From Microbacterium sp. SORGH_AS_0428 (GTDB lineage: Bacteria > Actinomycetota > Actinomycetes > Actinomycetales > Microbacteriaceae), in contig NZ_JAVIZT010000001.1 in the NCBI RefSeq assembly GCF_031453615.1, positions 2,046,001 to 2,110,000 on the forward strand: a stretch of 64,000 bases of DNA, in the 5' to 3' direction. The notes beneath the pieces were generated by a model. The model was not told the DNA's origin. It made no database searches and saw only the letters and a program-made list of their open reading frames with translations. Made by a program: the position numbers and the translations under genes. Of this stretch, positions 49,694 through 58,626 are shown one piece after another. How positions within the stretch are numbered: the first letter of the stretch is position 1; each line of letters starts with the position of its first letter.

Positions 49694-50497
49694 ATGCTCC
49701 TTCGTTCCGCTGCGTCCGCGATCGCCCTGGCCGCCTCTCTGCTCGCCGTGCCCACCGGTGCCGTCACGACCCAGCGCGCGGATGGGACGTGTGCGGTGAC
49801 CGGCGGCTCGTTGACGTGGGGCTTCAAGGAGTCGTTCCGCTCCTACATCTCCGGCACGATCGCGAAGGGGGCTTGGGAGCCGATCGACGGCGCGTCCTAC
49901 GCGACGCCGGTCTTCGGATGGCCGGTCACCGGCGGGAGCATCGACCCCGTCACGGGCGAAGGATCGGTGTCCTTCGGCGGCGGCGTCCGCTTCACCGGGC
50001 ACAATGGGCTGCTCGACACCACGATCGCGCAGCCGACACTTGTCGTGGATTCCGCGGGTGCGCACCTCTTGCTCGATGTCAGCGGACTCTCGATGGATGA
50101 TGCGCTGGCCGGGGCGACCGACCAAGCGCACTCCGACACGCAGGTCGACTTCGTCACGCTGGACCTCGCAGCCGCTGCGCCCACGACGACCGACACCGGG
50201 ATGTCCGCGACGGAGGTGCCGACCGCCATCACCGCGGACGGCTATGCGCAGTTCGGCAACTACGAGACCGGGACGGCGTTCGACCCGATCTCCTTCGACC
50301 TGACTCTCGACTGCGCCGATCCCGAGCCTTCGCCCACCACATCGCCCGAGCCCTCGCCGGCGGTCGTGGCCGCGGAAGGCGTCGACGAGGCGGGAACGCC
50401 CGCCTGGGGGTGGGGCATCGGTGCTGCTGTCGCCGTCGCCGCCGCCGCCGTGATCGGCGCCGCGCTCCGGCGCCGCGCGCGGGGAGGACGGTCGTGA
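49694..50497 (+). CDS. HtaA-domain heme-binding membrane protein
   Basis: 267 residues. A signal peptide is followed by one HtaA domain: [40 protein letters not shown] and the C-terminal [20 protein letters not shown]. The conserved Tyr of FRSY and His of TGH are the expected heme ligands. A Pro/Ser linker and one C-terminal transmembrane helix with a basic tail ([11 protein letters not shown]) anchor it. No LAxTG motif is present, unlike the partner at 53527. It overlaps hmuT by 4 bp. Confidence 0.88.
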   Translation: MLLRSAASAIALAASLLAVPTGAVTTQRADGTCAVTGGSLTWGFKESFRSYISGTIAKGAWEPIDGASYATPVFGWPVTGGSIDPVTGEGSVSFGGGVRFTGHNGLLDTTIAQPTLVVDSAGAHLLLDVSGLSMDDALAGATDQAHSDTQVDFVTLDLAAAAPTTTDTGMSATEVPTAITADGYAQFGNYETGTAFDPISFDLTLDCADPEPSPTTSPEPSPAVVAAEGVDEAGTPAWGWGIGAAVAVAAAAVIGAALRRRARGGRS

Positions 50498-51597
50498 GAC
50501 GGCGGCTGCTCGTGGTCGCGGTGGCGACCGCCCTCGCGCTGCTCGCCGGTTGCGCGGCGCACGACCCGTCGGAGTCGCCTGCGGCGAGCGGCTCGGCGGC
50601 ACAGCCTCAACCGATCTCCGAGCTCGACGTCCTCGAGGATCCTCGCTCGTACGAGGGGCCGTCGACCGCCGTCCTGCCCGACGCGGCGATCGTCCCGGTC
50701 GTCGACGGGCCCGCCCAGTCGCTGCCCACGACCGTGCTCTCCCACGATCTCGGCGGGGCGAGAGAGGTGACGGTCGCCGACACCTCTCGTGTCGTCGCGA
50801 TGGACCTGGCGGGTTCGCTGGCGGCGACGGTGTGGGGGCTCGGCTTCGGCGGCTCCCTCGTCGGACGTGACGTGTCGACCGCCTTCCCGGGCGTCGAGGA
50901 TCTGCCCGTGATCACGACGGGCGGTCACACTGTCAGCTCCGAGGCCGTCATCGCGCTTCGCCCCACGCTCGTCATCACGGACGGCTCGATCGGGCCGAGG
51001 GACGTGGTCGAACAGCTGAGGGATGTGGGCATCCCCGTCGTGTTCGTCGAGAACGAGGCGTCCTTCGCTGGGGCGCAGCAGCTGGCCCGCGACATGGCGG
51101 CGGTGTTCGGCGCGCCCGCGGCGGGGGAAGCCCTCGCTACGCGCATCGGCGACGAGGTGGAGCGCGCGCGAGCCGACATCGCCGCGATCGCCCCCGCGCG
51201 CGACGCAGATCGGCTGCGCATGGTGTTCCTCTACCTGCGGGGGACGGCCGGCGTGTACTACCTCTTCGGCGAAGAGTCCGGCGCGGACGAGATCATCCGT
51301 GCGCTGGGCGGCGTCGACGTCGCCGGCGAGCTCGGATGGGACGGGATGCGGCCCCTCACCGACGAGGCGATGGTCGCGGCGAATCCCGACCTCATCCTGG
51401 TCATGTCCGGCGGTATCGAGTCCGTCGGAGGCGTCGACGGGCTTCTCGCGGCGAAGCCGGCGATCGCCATCACGACGGCCGGGGCCCACCGCCGTTTCGT
51501 CGACATGGCAGATGGCCAGATCCTCTCGTTCGGTCCGCGATCGGCCGAGGTGCTCGAGGCGCTGGCGCGCGCCGTGTATGCGCCGGTCGGGTCGTGA
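50494..51597 (+). CDS. hmuT: heme ABC transporter substrate-binding lipoprotein
   Basis: 367 residues from a GTG at 50494, with GGGGAGG upstream. The lipobox is LLAGCAAH (Cys20). The cluster-III periplasmic-binding fold includes [60 protein letters not shown] and [20 protein letters not shown]. It receives heme from the HtaA proteins and delivers it to HmuUV. Confidence 0.9.
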   Translation: MRRRLLVVAVATALALLAGCAAHDPSESPAASGSAAQPQPISELDVLEDPRSYEGPSTAVLPDAAIVPVVDGPAQSLPTTVLSHDLGGAREVTVADTSRVVAMDLAGSLAATVWGLGFGGSLVGRDVSTAFPGVEDLPVITTGGHTVSSEAVIALRPTLVITDGSIGPRDVVEQLRDVGIPVVFVENEASFAGAQQLARDMAAVFGAPAAGEALATRIGDEVERARADIAAIAPARDADRLRMVFLYLRGTAGVYYLFGEESGADEIIRALGGVDVAGELGWDGMRPLTDEAMVAANPDLILVMSGGIESVGGVDGLLAAKPAIAITTAGAHRRFVDMADGQILSFGPRSAEVLEALARAVYAPVGS

Positions 51598-52643
51598 GCG
51601 CGCGGGCGGTGAGGGCTCGTCGGATGCTGGTGGGCGGCACGGCTGTCGTCCTCCTGGTGGTCGGGGTGCTCCTGTCGGCGGGCGTCGGTCAGCTGCCCAT
51701 CGCCGCATCCGAGGTCATGGGCTCGCTGCTGCGCGCGATCGGGATCGCGAACCCGTGGGCGCCGGGCGATCCGCTCGTCGAGCAGACGCTGTGGCAGATC
51801 CGCTTCCCCCGCGTCGTCATGTCGCTGCTCGTGGGTGCGCTGCTGGCTGCAGCCGGCGCCGTGATGCAGTCTGTGTTCGGCAATCCGCTCGCCGAGCCCG
51901 GCGTCGTCGGCGTCTCCTCGGGTGCCGCCGTCGGTGCGGCCGCATCCATCACGCTCGGCCTTGCCGCGTTCGGGGGGTGGACGACCGCGGTGTTCGCCTT
52001 CCTCGGCGGCCTCGCCGCGACAGGCATCGTCTACGCGACCGCCCGGGCCCAGGGGCGCACCGAGTCGGTCACGCTGATCCTCACGGGCATCGCCGTGAAC
52101 GCCTTCGCGGGCGCGGCCCTGGCCGTGTTCATGTTCGTCGGGGACACCGCGTCTCGTGAGCAGATCGTCTTCTGGCAGCTCGGATCGATGAACGGCTCGC
52201 GGTGGGACGAGGTCGCGGTCGTCTCAGCCGTGGGGGTGCTCTCCGCCGTCGGCGCGGTGGCGCTGGCGCGCAGGTACGACCTGCTCGCGCTCGGAGAACG
52301 GACGGCGGCGCATCTCGGGGTGCGTGTGGAGCGGCTGCGGATCGTCTCGATCGTCCTGGTGGCTTCCATGACCGGTGTCGCCGTCGCCTTCGTGGGGATC
52401 ATCGCATTCGTCGGTCTCGTCGTGCCTCATCTCGTGCGGATGATGCTCGGCCCGGCGAACCGTCCGCTGCTGGTCGCGTCGCTGCTCGGCGGCGCCGTGC
52501 TCCTCGTCTATGCCGACCTGCTGGCCCGTACGCTCGTGCCGGCGGCCGACCTGCCCATCGGCATCCTCACTTCGCTCATCGGCGGGCCGTTCTTCTACTG
52601 GCTCATCCGGCGCAGCCGTCGGCGGGGCGGGGGGTGGGCATGA
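51594..52643 (+). CDS. hmuU: heme ABC transporter permease
   Basis: 349 residues from a GTG overlapping hmuT. It is a FecCD-family permease with about ten helices: LWQIRFPRVVMSLLVGALLA, GAVMQSVFGNPLAEPGVVGV, FVGIIAFVGLVVPHLVRMML (cytoplasmic coupling helix) and the end GGPFFYWLIRRSRRRGGG. It overlaps hmuV by 4 bp. Confidence 0.93.
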   Translation: MSARAVRARRMLVGGTAVVLLVVGVLLSAGVGQLPIAASEVMGSLLRAIGIANPWAPGDPLVEQTLWQIRFPRVVMSLLVGALLAAAGAVMQSVFGNPLAEPGVVGVSSGAAVGAAASITLGLAAFGGWTTAVFAFLGGLAATGIVYATARAQGRTESVTLILTGIAVNAFAGAALAVFMFVGDTASREQIVFWQLGSMNGSRWDEVAVVSAVGVLSAVGAVALARRYDLLALGERTAAHLGVRVERLRIVSIVLVASMTGVAVAFVGIIAFVGLVVPHLVRMMLGPANRPLLVASLLGGAVLLVYADLLARTLVPAADLPIGILTSLIGGPFFYWLIRRSRRRGGGWA

Positions 52644-53416
52644 GCGCGCCGGCGATCCGTCTCGACGCGGTCGGTCTGCGCCTGGGCGGCGTCGACATCC
52701 TGCGCGACATCAGCCTGGACATCGGGTTCGGCCGGGTCGTCGCGCTCGTGGGGCCCAACGGAGCAGGCAAGTCCAGTCTGATGGGGATCATGGCGGGGGA
52801 TGTGCGACCCGCATCCGGCGAGGTGCTGCTGGACGGGCGGCCCATCGGCAGCCTCCGACCCTCGGAGCTCGCACGGATGCGGTCGGTCCTGCTGCAGGAG
52901 AACCGCGTGGCCTTCGCGTTCTCCGCGCGCGAAGTGGTGGAGATGGGTCGTGCTCCGTGGCACGGGGAGGCTCGTGGACGCGACGACGTTCCCATCTCCG
53001 ACGCCATGGCGGCCGCGGATGTGGTGCATCTCGGCGAACGGACGTACACGTCGCTCTCGGGGGGAGAGAAGGCTCGTGTCTCGCTCGCGCGCGTGCTCGC
53101 TCAGCAGACGCCCGTGGTGCTCCTCGACGAGCCGACCGCGGCGCTGGACCTCCGGCACCAGGAGGACGTCCTGCGCATCGCCCGCGGACTCGCCGCCGCC
53201 GGTCGAGCGGTCGTCGTGGTGCTGCACGATCTGTCGCTGGCGGCCGCGTACGCGGACGACGTGGCGATGGTCGCCGCAGGATCGCTCGCCGCCTTCGGCG
53301 CCCCCGCCGAGGTGGTCACCGCCGAGCGCGTCGAGTCCGTGTACGCCACGCCCGTACGGATACTCGCCGATCCCGACACCGGTCGACCGATCGTGTTGCC
53401 GCGGCGGTCGTCGTAA
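52640..53416 (+). CDS. hmuV: heme ABC transporter ATP-binding protein
   Basis: 258 residues. Walker A is LVGPNGAGKSSLMGIMAG, the Q-loop region is VLLQENRVAFAFSAREVVEM, the signature is SLSGGEKARVSLARVLAQ, Walker B is VVLLDEPTAALDLRHQ and the switch is VVLHDLSLAA. It powers HmuU. Confidence 0.93.
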   Translation: MSAPAIRLDAVGLRLGGVDILRDISLDIGFGRVVALVGPNGAGKSSLMGIMAGDVRPASGEVLLDGRPIGSLRPSELARMRSVLLQENRVAFAFSAREVVEMGRAPWHGEARGRDDVPISDAMAAADVVHLGERTYTSLSGGEKARVSLARVLAQQTPVVLLDEPTAALDLRHQEDVLRIARGLAAAGRAVVVVLHDLSLAAAYADDVAMVAAGSLAAFGAPAEVVTAERVESVYATPVRILADPDTGRPIVLPRRSS

Positions 53417-53445
53417 CGGGTGCATATCGAATTCCCAGATTCGAG

Positions 53446-53464
53446 TTTGGTAAGGCTAAGCTAA
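53446..53464 (+). promoter_or_regulatory. DtxR/IdeR-like iron box before the large HtaA gene
   Basis: TTTGGTAAGGCTAAGCTAA matches the consensus TTAGGTTAGGCTAACCTAA at 16 of 19 positions, a stronger match than the box at 49652. It lies 62 bp before the GTG start. The HtaA surface protein therefore has its own iron-controlled promoter in addition to any read-through from hmuV. Confidence 0.8.
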
Positions 53465-53526
53465 CTCGAAGACCGCGGGATGACCCACGCCGCGGTCATC
53501 GACCCGCCTTCCGCAAGGAGATACCC

Positions 53527-56088
53527 GTGCACAGATCACCTCGAGCGCCGCTGCGGCGCCTGCTCGCGAGCGCCGTGGCGACCGCCCTGGTCGCCTCTGC
53601 CGCCGTCTTCGGCGCCGCCGTCCCCGCCCAGGCCGCCAGCTACACCCTCTCGGCGACGGCAGCCGTCGACCCCGGCGCGTCCGTCAGCGTCTCCGTCACG
53701 GGAGACGGCTACGGCAGCGTCCCGCTCCTGCCCGGCCAGTCGCAGCGCTCGCTGTACATCGCGCTCATCCCCGCCGACACGGATCTCGGCAGCATCCAGC
53801 TCGGGGGCAGCATCCCCGCCGCGGCGGTCTATCCGGACGCCTCCGGCGTCATCGCCGGTTCGCTCGAGCAGTCGGCCGCGACGCTGGATCGCACGAAGTC
53901 CTACGACGTGATCGCCTGGCCGTCCCGGTCGAACCCCAGCGAGAGCAACCTCTACGCGCGCACCGGCGTCGCGATCGACTGGGCGGCGTTGTTCCCTGCG
54001 GCGGCGACGACCACCACGCTCGCGGCGGCTCCCGCATCCGCCGTTGCCGGAACCGAGGTCACGCTGACGGCGACCGTCGCGCCGGCCGCGCCGGGATCGG
54101 TCGAGTTCTTCGACGGCGCGGCATCGCTCGGCAGTGCGCCGCTGGATGACGGGATCGCGGTGCTGCGCACCTCGTCGCTCGGCGTCGCCACCCACACCGT
54201 GAAGGCCGTCTTCACGCCGACAGATGCGGCGTACCAGAGCTCCGCATCCGACGCCGTCGCCGTCGCCGTCACGGCGCCCGCCAGCCCTGTGTACACGCCC
54301 TCACTCTCGGTCTTCCTCGCCGACGGGGTCACGCCCTACACCGGGCAGCCCGTGTACAGCGACGATGTCCTCGTCGTCCGCGGCTCGGGCTTCGACCCCG
54401 CGGCCAACGTCGGCGGGCGCGGGATGCCGATCCCCAACACGCTTCCTCAGGGCAGCTATGTCGTCTTCGGCTCGTTCCTCGACACGTGGCGCCCCTCTCA
54501 GAGCGCGCCCTCCTCGGCGCGCAAGGTCGTCTCGCAGTTGTGGGCGCTGACCGCCGACACGGTGTCGAAGATCCCGGTGGCGTTCCAGAGCGCCGTGCGC
54601 CAGCAGTGGACCGAGCTGTCGACCGACGGAACGTTCACCGCCACCCTCGTCGCGAAGGACGCGGGTAGCGCGCTGTCGGGTGGACGCTGGGGTGTGTACA
54701 CGTACGGCGCCGGTGGCGTGGTGAACGCGGCCCAGGAACTCGTCGTCCCGATCGATTACGTCGGTGACCGGGTGGCCCCCGAACCGCAGCCGGCAGGAGA
54801 GCCGGCCGTCACTGTGACCCCGAGCGCGCCGCTGGATGCATCGGTCGAGAACGTGCTGACGGTCGCGGGGACCGGCTTCACCGGTGCCGGCGCGGCGAAC
54901 GGCGCCTATGTCCTGTTCGGTGAGAGCAGCGTCTGGAGCGGCGATGGGCCCCTTCCGTCCGCGGGGTGGATCGCCCAGGCGTGGGTGCCGTCGTCGGCCA
55001 TCGTCGACGGCGCCTTCTCGGTGACGCTGACCGTGCCCGCCGGCGTCCTCGACGCGTCGAAGAGCTACCAGGTCGCCACATCCGCCGCGCACGGACTCTC
55101 GGTCACCGACCGATCGCTCGACACCTTCACACCGGTCGCGGTCGCCGTGCCCCTCGCACCCTTCGTCGGCTTCCCGGTCGGAGCGAGCGCGCAGCAGGGC
55201 GGCGTCCTCACGATCACCGGCGGCGGCTTCCAGCCCGGCGACGCCGTGACCGCCGTCGCCCACTCGGAGCCGGTGACGATCGGCACGGTGCCGGCGAGCG
55301 GCAGCGGTACCGTCACCTTCAGCTGGAACGTCCCCGCGGACTTCCCGACGGGCGCCCACAAGGTCGAGCTCAGCGTGAACGGCGAGGTGGTCGCATCCGC
55401 CCCCTTCTCCGTCACCGCCGCGGCCGTCGTCCCCGCCGTCGAGCAGGTCGCGGCGCCGGTCTGCGTCGCGCGCGCCGTGTCGGGCGCGAGCATCGACTGG
55501 GGGGTCAAGTCGTCGTTCCGCTCCTACGTGACCGGCTCGGTCGCGAACGGGTCGATCGACGGCGGCTGGGGATCAGGGTCGGGAGCGTTCAACACCGAGG
55601 CCGACCGCGGGCGGGTGAGCTTCGGCGGATCCGTCCACTACACCGGCCACGGCGGCGCGCTCGACATGACGCTGTCCAACCCCCGCATCCAGATCAACGG
55701 CGCGGGCTCCGCCTCGCTGATCCTGAACGTGCAGTCGAAGGGCTTCAACGGCTCGCCCGACACGAACGCATCGGGCATCGTCTTCGCGACGCTGTCCCTG
55801 CCTCAGGCTCAGGAGTCGGCGAACCGTGTCACCTTCTCCGGGGCGTCGGCCACGCTCACCTCGGCGGGTGCGCAGGCCTTCGCCGGCTTCTATGAGGCGG
55901 GCACCTCGCTGGACGCCGTCACCTTCTCGCTGCCGCTCGGCGCCGAGGTGCCGTGCGACAGCGCGACCGACGGCGCGCTCGCGTCGACGGGTAACGCGCC
56001 GCCGATGGATGCCCTGTGGCTGGGGATCGGCGTCATCGCCTTCGGCGGGATGCTGCTGATCGCCGTGCGCCGCCGCCAGCGAGCCTGA
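53527..56088 (+). CDS. large HtaA-domain surface protein with LAxTG sorting signal
   Basis: 853 residues from a GTG at 53527, with AAGGAG upstream. A signal peptide (about 1-38, ending VPAQAA) is followed by an N-terminal HtaA-associated beta domain. An Ig-like Big_3 type domain occupies about residues 160-255 (GTEVTLTATVAPAAPGSVEF), then two repeats begin VVRGSGFDPAANVGG and TVAGTGFTGAGAANG, plus a third TITGGGFQPGDAV. The C-terminal HtaA domain has SIDWGVKSSFRSYVTGSVAN and SFGGSVHYTGHGGALDMTLS. The end is LASTG (818-822), a hydrophobic helix and RRRQRA, a class E sortase signal. It should capture heme at the cell wall and pass it to HmuT. Confidence 0.88.
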   Translation: MHRSPRAPLRRLLASAVATALVASAAVFGAAVPAQAASYTLSATAAVDPGASVSVSVTGDGYGSVPLLPGQSQRSLYIALIPADTDLGSIQLGGSIPAAAVYPDASGVIAGSLEQSAATLDRTKSYDVIAWPSRSNPSESNLYARTGVAIDWAALFPAAATTTTLAAAPASAVAGTEVTLTATVAPAAPGSVEFFDGAASLGSAPLDDGIAVLRTSSLGVATHTVKAVFTPTDAAYQSSASDAVAVAVTAPASPVYTPSLSVFLADGVTPYTGQPVYSDDVLVVRGSGFDPAANVGGRGMPIPNTLPQGSYVVFGSFLDTWRPSQSAPSSARKVVSQLWALTADTVSKIPVAFQSAVRQQWTELSTDGTFTATLVAKDAGSALSGGRWGVYTYGAGGVVNAAQELVVPIDYVGDRVAPEPQPAGEPAVTVTPSAPLDASVENVLTVAGTGFTGAGAANGAYVLFGESSVWSGDGPLPSAGWIAQAWVPSSAIVDGAFSVTLTVPAGVLDASKSYQVATSAAHGLSVTDRSLDTFTPVAVAVPLAPFVGFPVGASAQQGGVLTITGGGFQPGDAVTAVAHSEPVTIGTVPASGSGTVTFSWNVPADFPTGAHKVELSVNGEVVASAPFSVTAAAVVPAVEQVAAPVCVARAVSGASIDWGVKSSFRSYVTGSVANGSIDGGWGSGSGAFNTEADRGRVSFGGSVHYTGHGGALDMTLSNPRIQINGAGSASLILNVQSKGFNGSPDTNASGIVFATLSLPQAQESANRVTFSGASATLTSAGAQAFAGFYEAGTSLDAVTFSLPLGAEVPCDSATDGALASTGNAPPMDALWLGIGVIAFGGMLLIAVRRRQRA

Positions 56089-56097
56089 CAGACCCGG

Positions 56098-56164
56098 CGC
56101 CCCGCGAACGGCTTCCGCGGGGCGTCGAAACCCGAAGCGCCGGTCCTGGGGGCCGGCGCTTCGG
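56098..56164 (+). terminator. two consecutive hairpins after the heme locus
   Basis: CGCCCCGCG (56098-56106) pairs with 56116-56124. CCGAAGCGCCGG (56132-56143) pairs perfectly with 56153-56164. They begin 9 bp after the stop of the HtaA gene and probably end the heme locus. In the remaining gap to 56343 I see no gene. Confidence 0.75.
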
Positions 56165-56343
56165 CGTGCTGCGGGGCACTGTCACTCGTGGAGGACGACC
56201 CGGTACAGGTTGTGGTCCTGCCGGCGGCCCGCGACCGGTGAGCCCTCCGTCAGATCGACAGCTACTCTCACCCGATCCGCTGGAGGAGCGATGCGCCCGA
56301 GGAGCGGCCCGGCCGTATGCGCCGCGGATGCGACAATGGACCC

Positions 56344-56694
56344 ATGGCCCCCGAGCCGCAGGACCCCCAGGCCCCCCGCACGGTCACCGATCAACACGTC
56401 GAGACCCTGCGGGTGCGTCGCGCACCCAAGTACGGTGTCTTCCTCGTTCTGGGTGCGGCCGTGGGCGTGCTCGTCGCGATGATCCTGACGTTCGTGTTCC
56501 ACGGCACGGATGAGCCGAGCGCTGCGGGCGTGCAGTACACGCAGATGCAGGTGTTCGGATTCCTCGCCCTCGTCTGCGCCGTCGTCGGCCTCGCGATCGG
56601 CGGCATCATCGCCCTCCTCTTCGACCGGGCGATGGCGCGGCGCGCCCGCGACGTCTCGGTCGAGGTGGCCCACGTGCGACGCGACGAGGACTGA
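56344..56694 (+). CDS. small two-TM membrane protein, unknown function
   Basis: 116 residues from the ATG at 56344. Two transmembrane helices (KYGVFLVLGAAVGVLVAMIL and FGFLALVCAVVGLAIGGIIA) are flanked by charged ends, and the cytoplasmic tail is basic (FDRAMARRARDVSVEVAHVR). It is conserved near purM in related genomes as far as I recall, without known function. GACAAT exactly 6 nt before the ATG suggests a leaderless transcript. Confidence 0.75.
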   Translation: MAPEPQDPQAPRTVTDQHVETLRVRRAPKYGVFLVLGAAVGVLVAMILTFVFHGTDEPSAAGVQYTQMQVFGFLALVCAVVGLAIGGIIALLFDRAMARRARDVSVEVAHVRRDED

Positions 56695-56696
56695 GC

Positions 56697-57287
56697 TCAG
56701 GCCAGTTCCGCGATGATCGGGTGGATCGCCGCGTCGAAGGCCACCACATCGCCGCGCAGCCCGTCGGTCACGGCGATCGTGAGAGAGCCGATCCACCAGA
56801 GCCCGCGCTGGGCCAGCGGCAGCACCTGCACGTTCAGCTCGAACGAGTGCGCGCGCCGACCCACCTCGCGCTCGTGCACCGCGATCGCGCTCGCGTAGGC
56901 GCGGTAGGACGAGCCGCGTACGCGATCGGTGTGGACCGCGCTGGCGGATCGGGCGAACGCGAGCGCAGCACCCGCATGCGGGACGATCGCCGCACGCAGC
57001 TCGTCGGCACCGTCGGCGGGTAGCGCGAGCAGCGTGTCCATGCCCGCGATGAGCTCCAGCGGAACCTCGGACGGGTGCGCCAGCGGCTCGACGGTCATCG
57101 CCCACAGCGCCCGCCACTGCCTTTCCAGCACCGCATCCGCTTCGGGCGCGTTCGTCGGCACCCCGCGGAGCCCTGGCAGTTCCTCGGGGCTGCGGATGCC
57201 GAGGACCTGCCGCAGATAGAGCGCGGCGAGCACGCTCGGACCCGCGTCTTCGCGGACCACCCACTGCGGCCTCTCGGCGCTCGGCAT
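56697..57287 (-). CDS. conserved hypothetical protein
   Basis: 196 residues, cytoplasmic, without a motif I recognise. Typical stretches are VLAALYLRQVLGIRSPEELP and HSFELNVQVLPLAQRGLWWI. TACAAT lies exactly 6 nt before the ATG (leaderless-type). It is convergent with the two-TM gene (2-bp gap) and divergent from purM. The 214-bp gap to purM (57288-57501) shows only the purM promoter. Confidence 0.75.
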   Translation of the reverse strand: MPSAERPQWVVREDAGPSVLAALYLRQVLGIRSPEELPGLRGVPTNAPEADAVLERQWRALWAMTVEPLAHPSEVPLELIAGMDTLLALPADGADELRAAIVPHAGAALAFARSASAVHTDRVRGSSYRAYASAIAVHEREVGRRAHSFELNVQVLPLAQRGLWWIGSLTIAVTDGLRGDVVAFDAAIHPIIAELA

Positions 57288-57501
57288 GCCGACATTGTAG
57301 GGGTCGCCCGTCCCTCATCGGGGGCCCTGTGCGCCCGGACGCGCATCTCATCCGCATCCGTACGGCGACGTGTGCACGACCGGCCGCGTCCCGGCCGGCT
57401 CATGCGCCTCGTACGCACGCATGTGCCCCACCGATCGTGCAGATGTCGCACGGCCCTCGCGCGGCGGAGCGACGGTGCGCTCGGCCGGGTAGGCTGAGGG
57501 G

Positions 57502-58620
57502 GTGGCTCCCGATCCCTATGCCGCCGCGGGTGTAGACACCGCCGCGGGTGATCTGGCCGTCGAACTCATGAAGTCGGCCGTGCGTCGCACTCAGGGCCCC
57601 GAGGTCCTGGGCGGCGTCGGCGGATTCGCAGGGCTGTTCGACGCCTCCGCTCTTCTCGGCTACCGCCGGCCGCTGCTGGCCTCCAGCACCGACGGCGTGG
57701 GCACCAAGGTCGCCATCGCACAGGCGATCGACAAGCACGACACGATCGGTCAGGATCTGGTCGGCATGGTCGTCGACGACATCGTCGTGGTCGGTGCCAA
57801 GCCGCTGTTCATGACGGACTACATCGCGTGCGGCAAGGTCGTCCCCGAGCGCATCGCCGCCATCGTGCGCGGCATCGCCGAGGGCTGCGAAGCCACCGGG
57901 ACGGCGCTCGTGGGCGGCGAGACGGCCGAGCACCCGGGACTCCTCGGTGCCGCGGACTATGACGTCGCGGGCGCCGCGACCGGCGTGGTCGAGGCCGACC
58001 GTGTGCTGGGCGCCGACCGCGTCCGCCCCGGCGACGCGGTGATCGCCCTGGCCTCGAGCGGACTCCATGCCAACGGCTACTCGCTCGTGCGTCACATCGT
58101 CGCGCGCGAGGGCGTGCAGTACGGCGACCACGCCGCAGACTTCGGCCGCACCTGGGGCGAGGCCCTCCTCGAGCCCACCCGTCTCTACACGACGCCGATC
58201 CTCGCGCTCATCGACGAGCTCGGCGGCGATGTTCACAGCCTCAGCCACGTGACCGGAGGTGGCATCGGAGCGAACCTCGCCCGCGTGCTCGCCCCCGGGA
58301 GCTGGGTCGAGGTCGACCGCTCCACGTGGTCGCCCGCGCCGGTGTTCCGGGTCCTCGCCGACCTCGGCGGCTTGGAGCTCGAAGCCACCGAGGGCACGTG
58401 GAACCTGGGTGTCGGATTCTTCGCGGTCATCTCCGCCGAGCGCGTGGATGCGGCCGCATCCGTCCTCGCCCGGTACGGCATCGCCGCGTGGCAGGTCGGC
58501 GTCGTGGGCGAGGGAGCCCGCGCCGACGGCGAATGGATCGAGGGCGCCAAGGGCGTCGACGGCGGTGCCGTGCGCCTGGTGGGCGCCTACGGCGACAGCA
58601 CGCGAGACGGAGCGAAGTAA
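57502..58620 (+). CDS. purM: phosphoribosylformylglycinamidine cyclo-ligase (AIR synthase, PurM)
   Basis: 372 residues from a GTG at 57502. Signature regions are LLASSTDGVGTKVAIAQAID, DIVVVGAKPLFMTDYIACGK, TALVGGETAEHPGLLGAADY, ALASSGLHANGYSLVRHIV and SHVTGGGIGANLARVLAPGS. It closes the imidazole ring of AIR. TAGGCT precisely 6 nt before the GTG is the same arrangement as at aztA, so the mRNA is probably leaderless. purF follows after 6 bp. Confidence 0.95.
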   Translation: MAPDPYAAAGVDTAAGDLAVELMKSAVRRTQGPEVLGGVGGFAGLFDASALLGYRRPLLASSTDGVGTKVAIAQAIDKHDTIGQDLVGMVVDDIVVVGAKPLFMTDYIACGKVVPERIAAIVRGIAEGCEATGTALVGGETAEHPGLLGAADYDVAGAATGVVEADRVLGADRVRPGDAVIALASSGLHANGYSLVRHIVAREGVQYGDHAADFGRTWGEALLEPTRLYTTPILALIDELGGDVHSLSHVTGGGIGANLARVLAPGSWVEVDRSTWSPAPVFRVLADLGGLELEATEGTWNLGVGFFAVISAERVDAAASVLARYGIAAWQVGVVGEGARADGEWIEGAKGVDGGAVRLVGAYGDSTRDGAK

Positions 58621-58626
58621 CACCTC

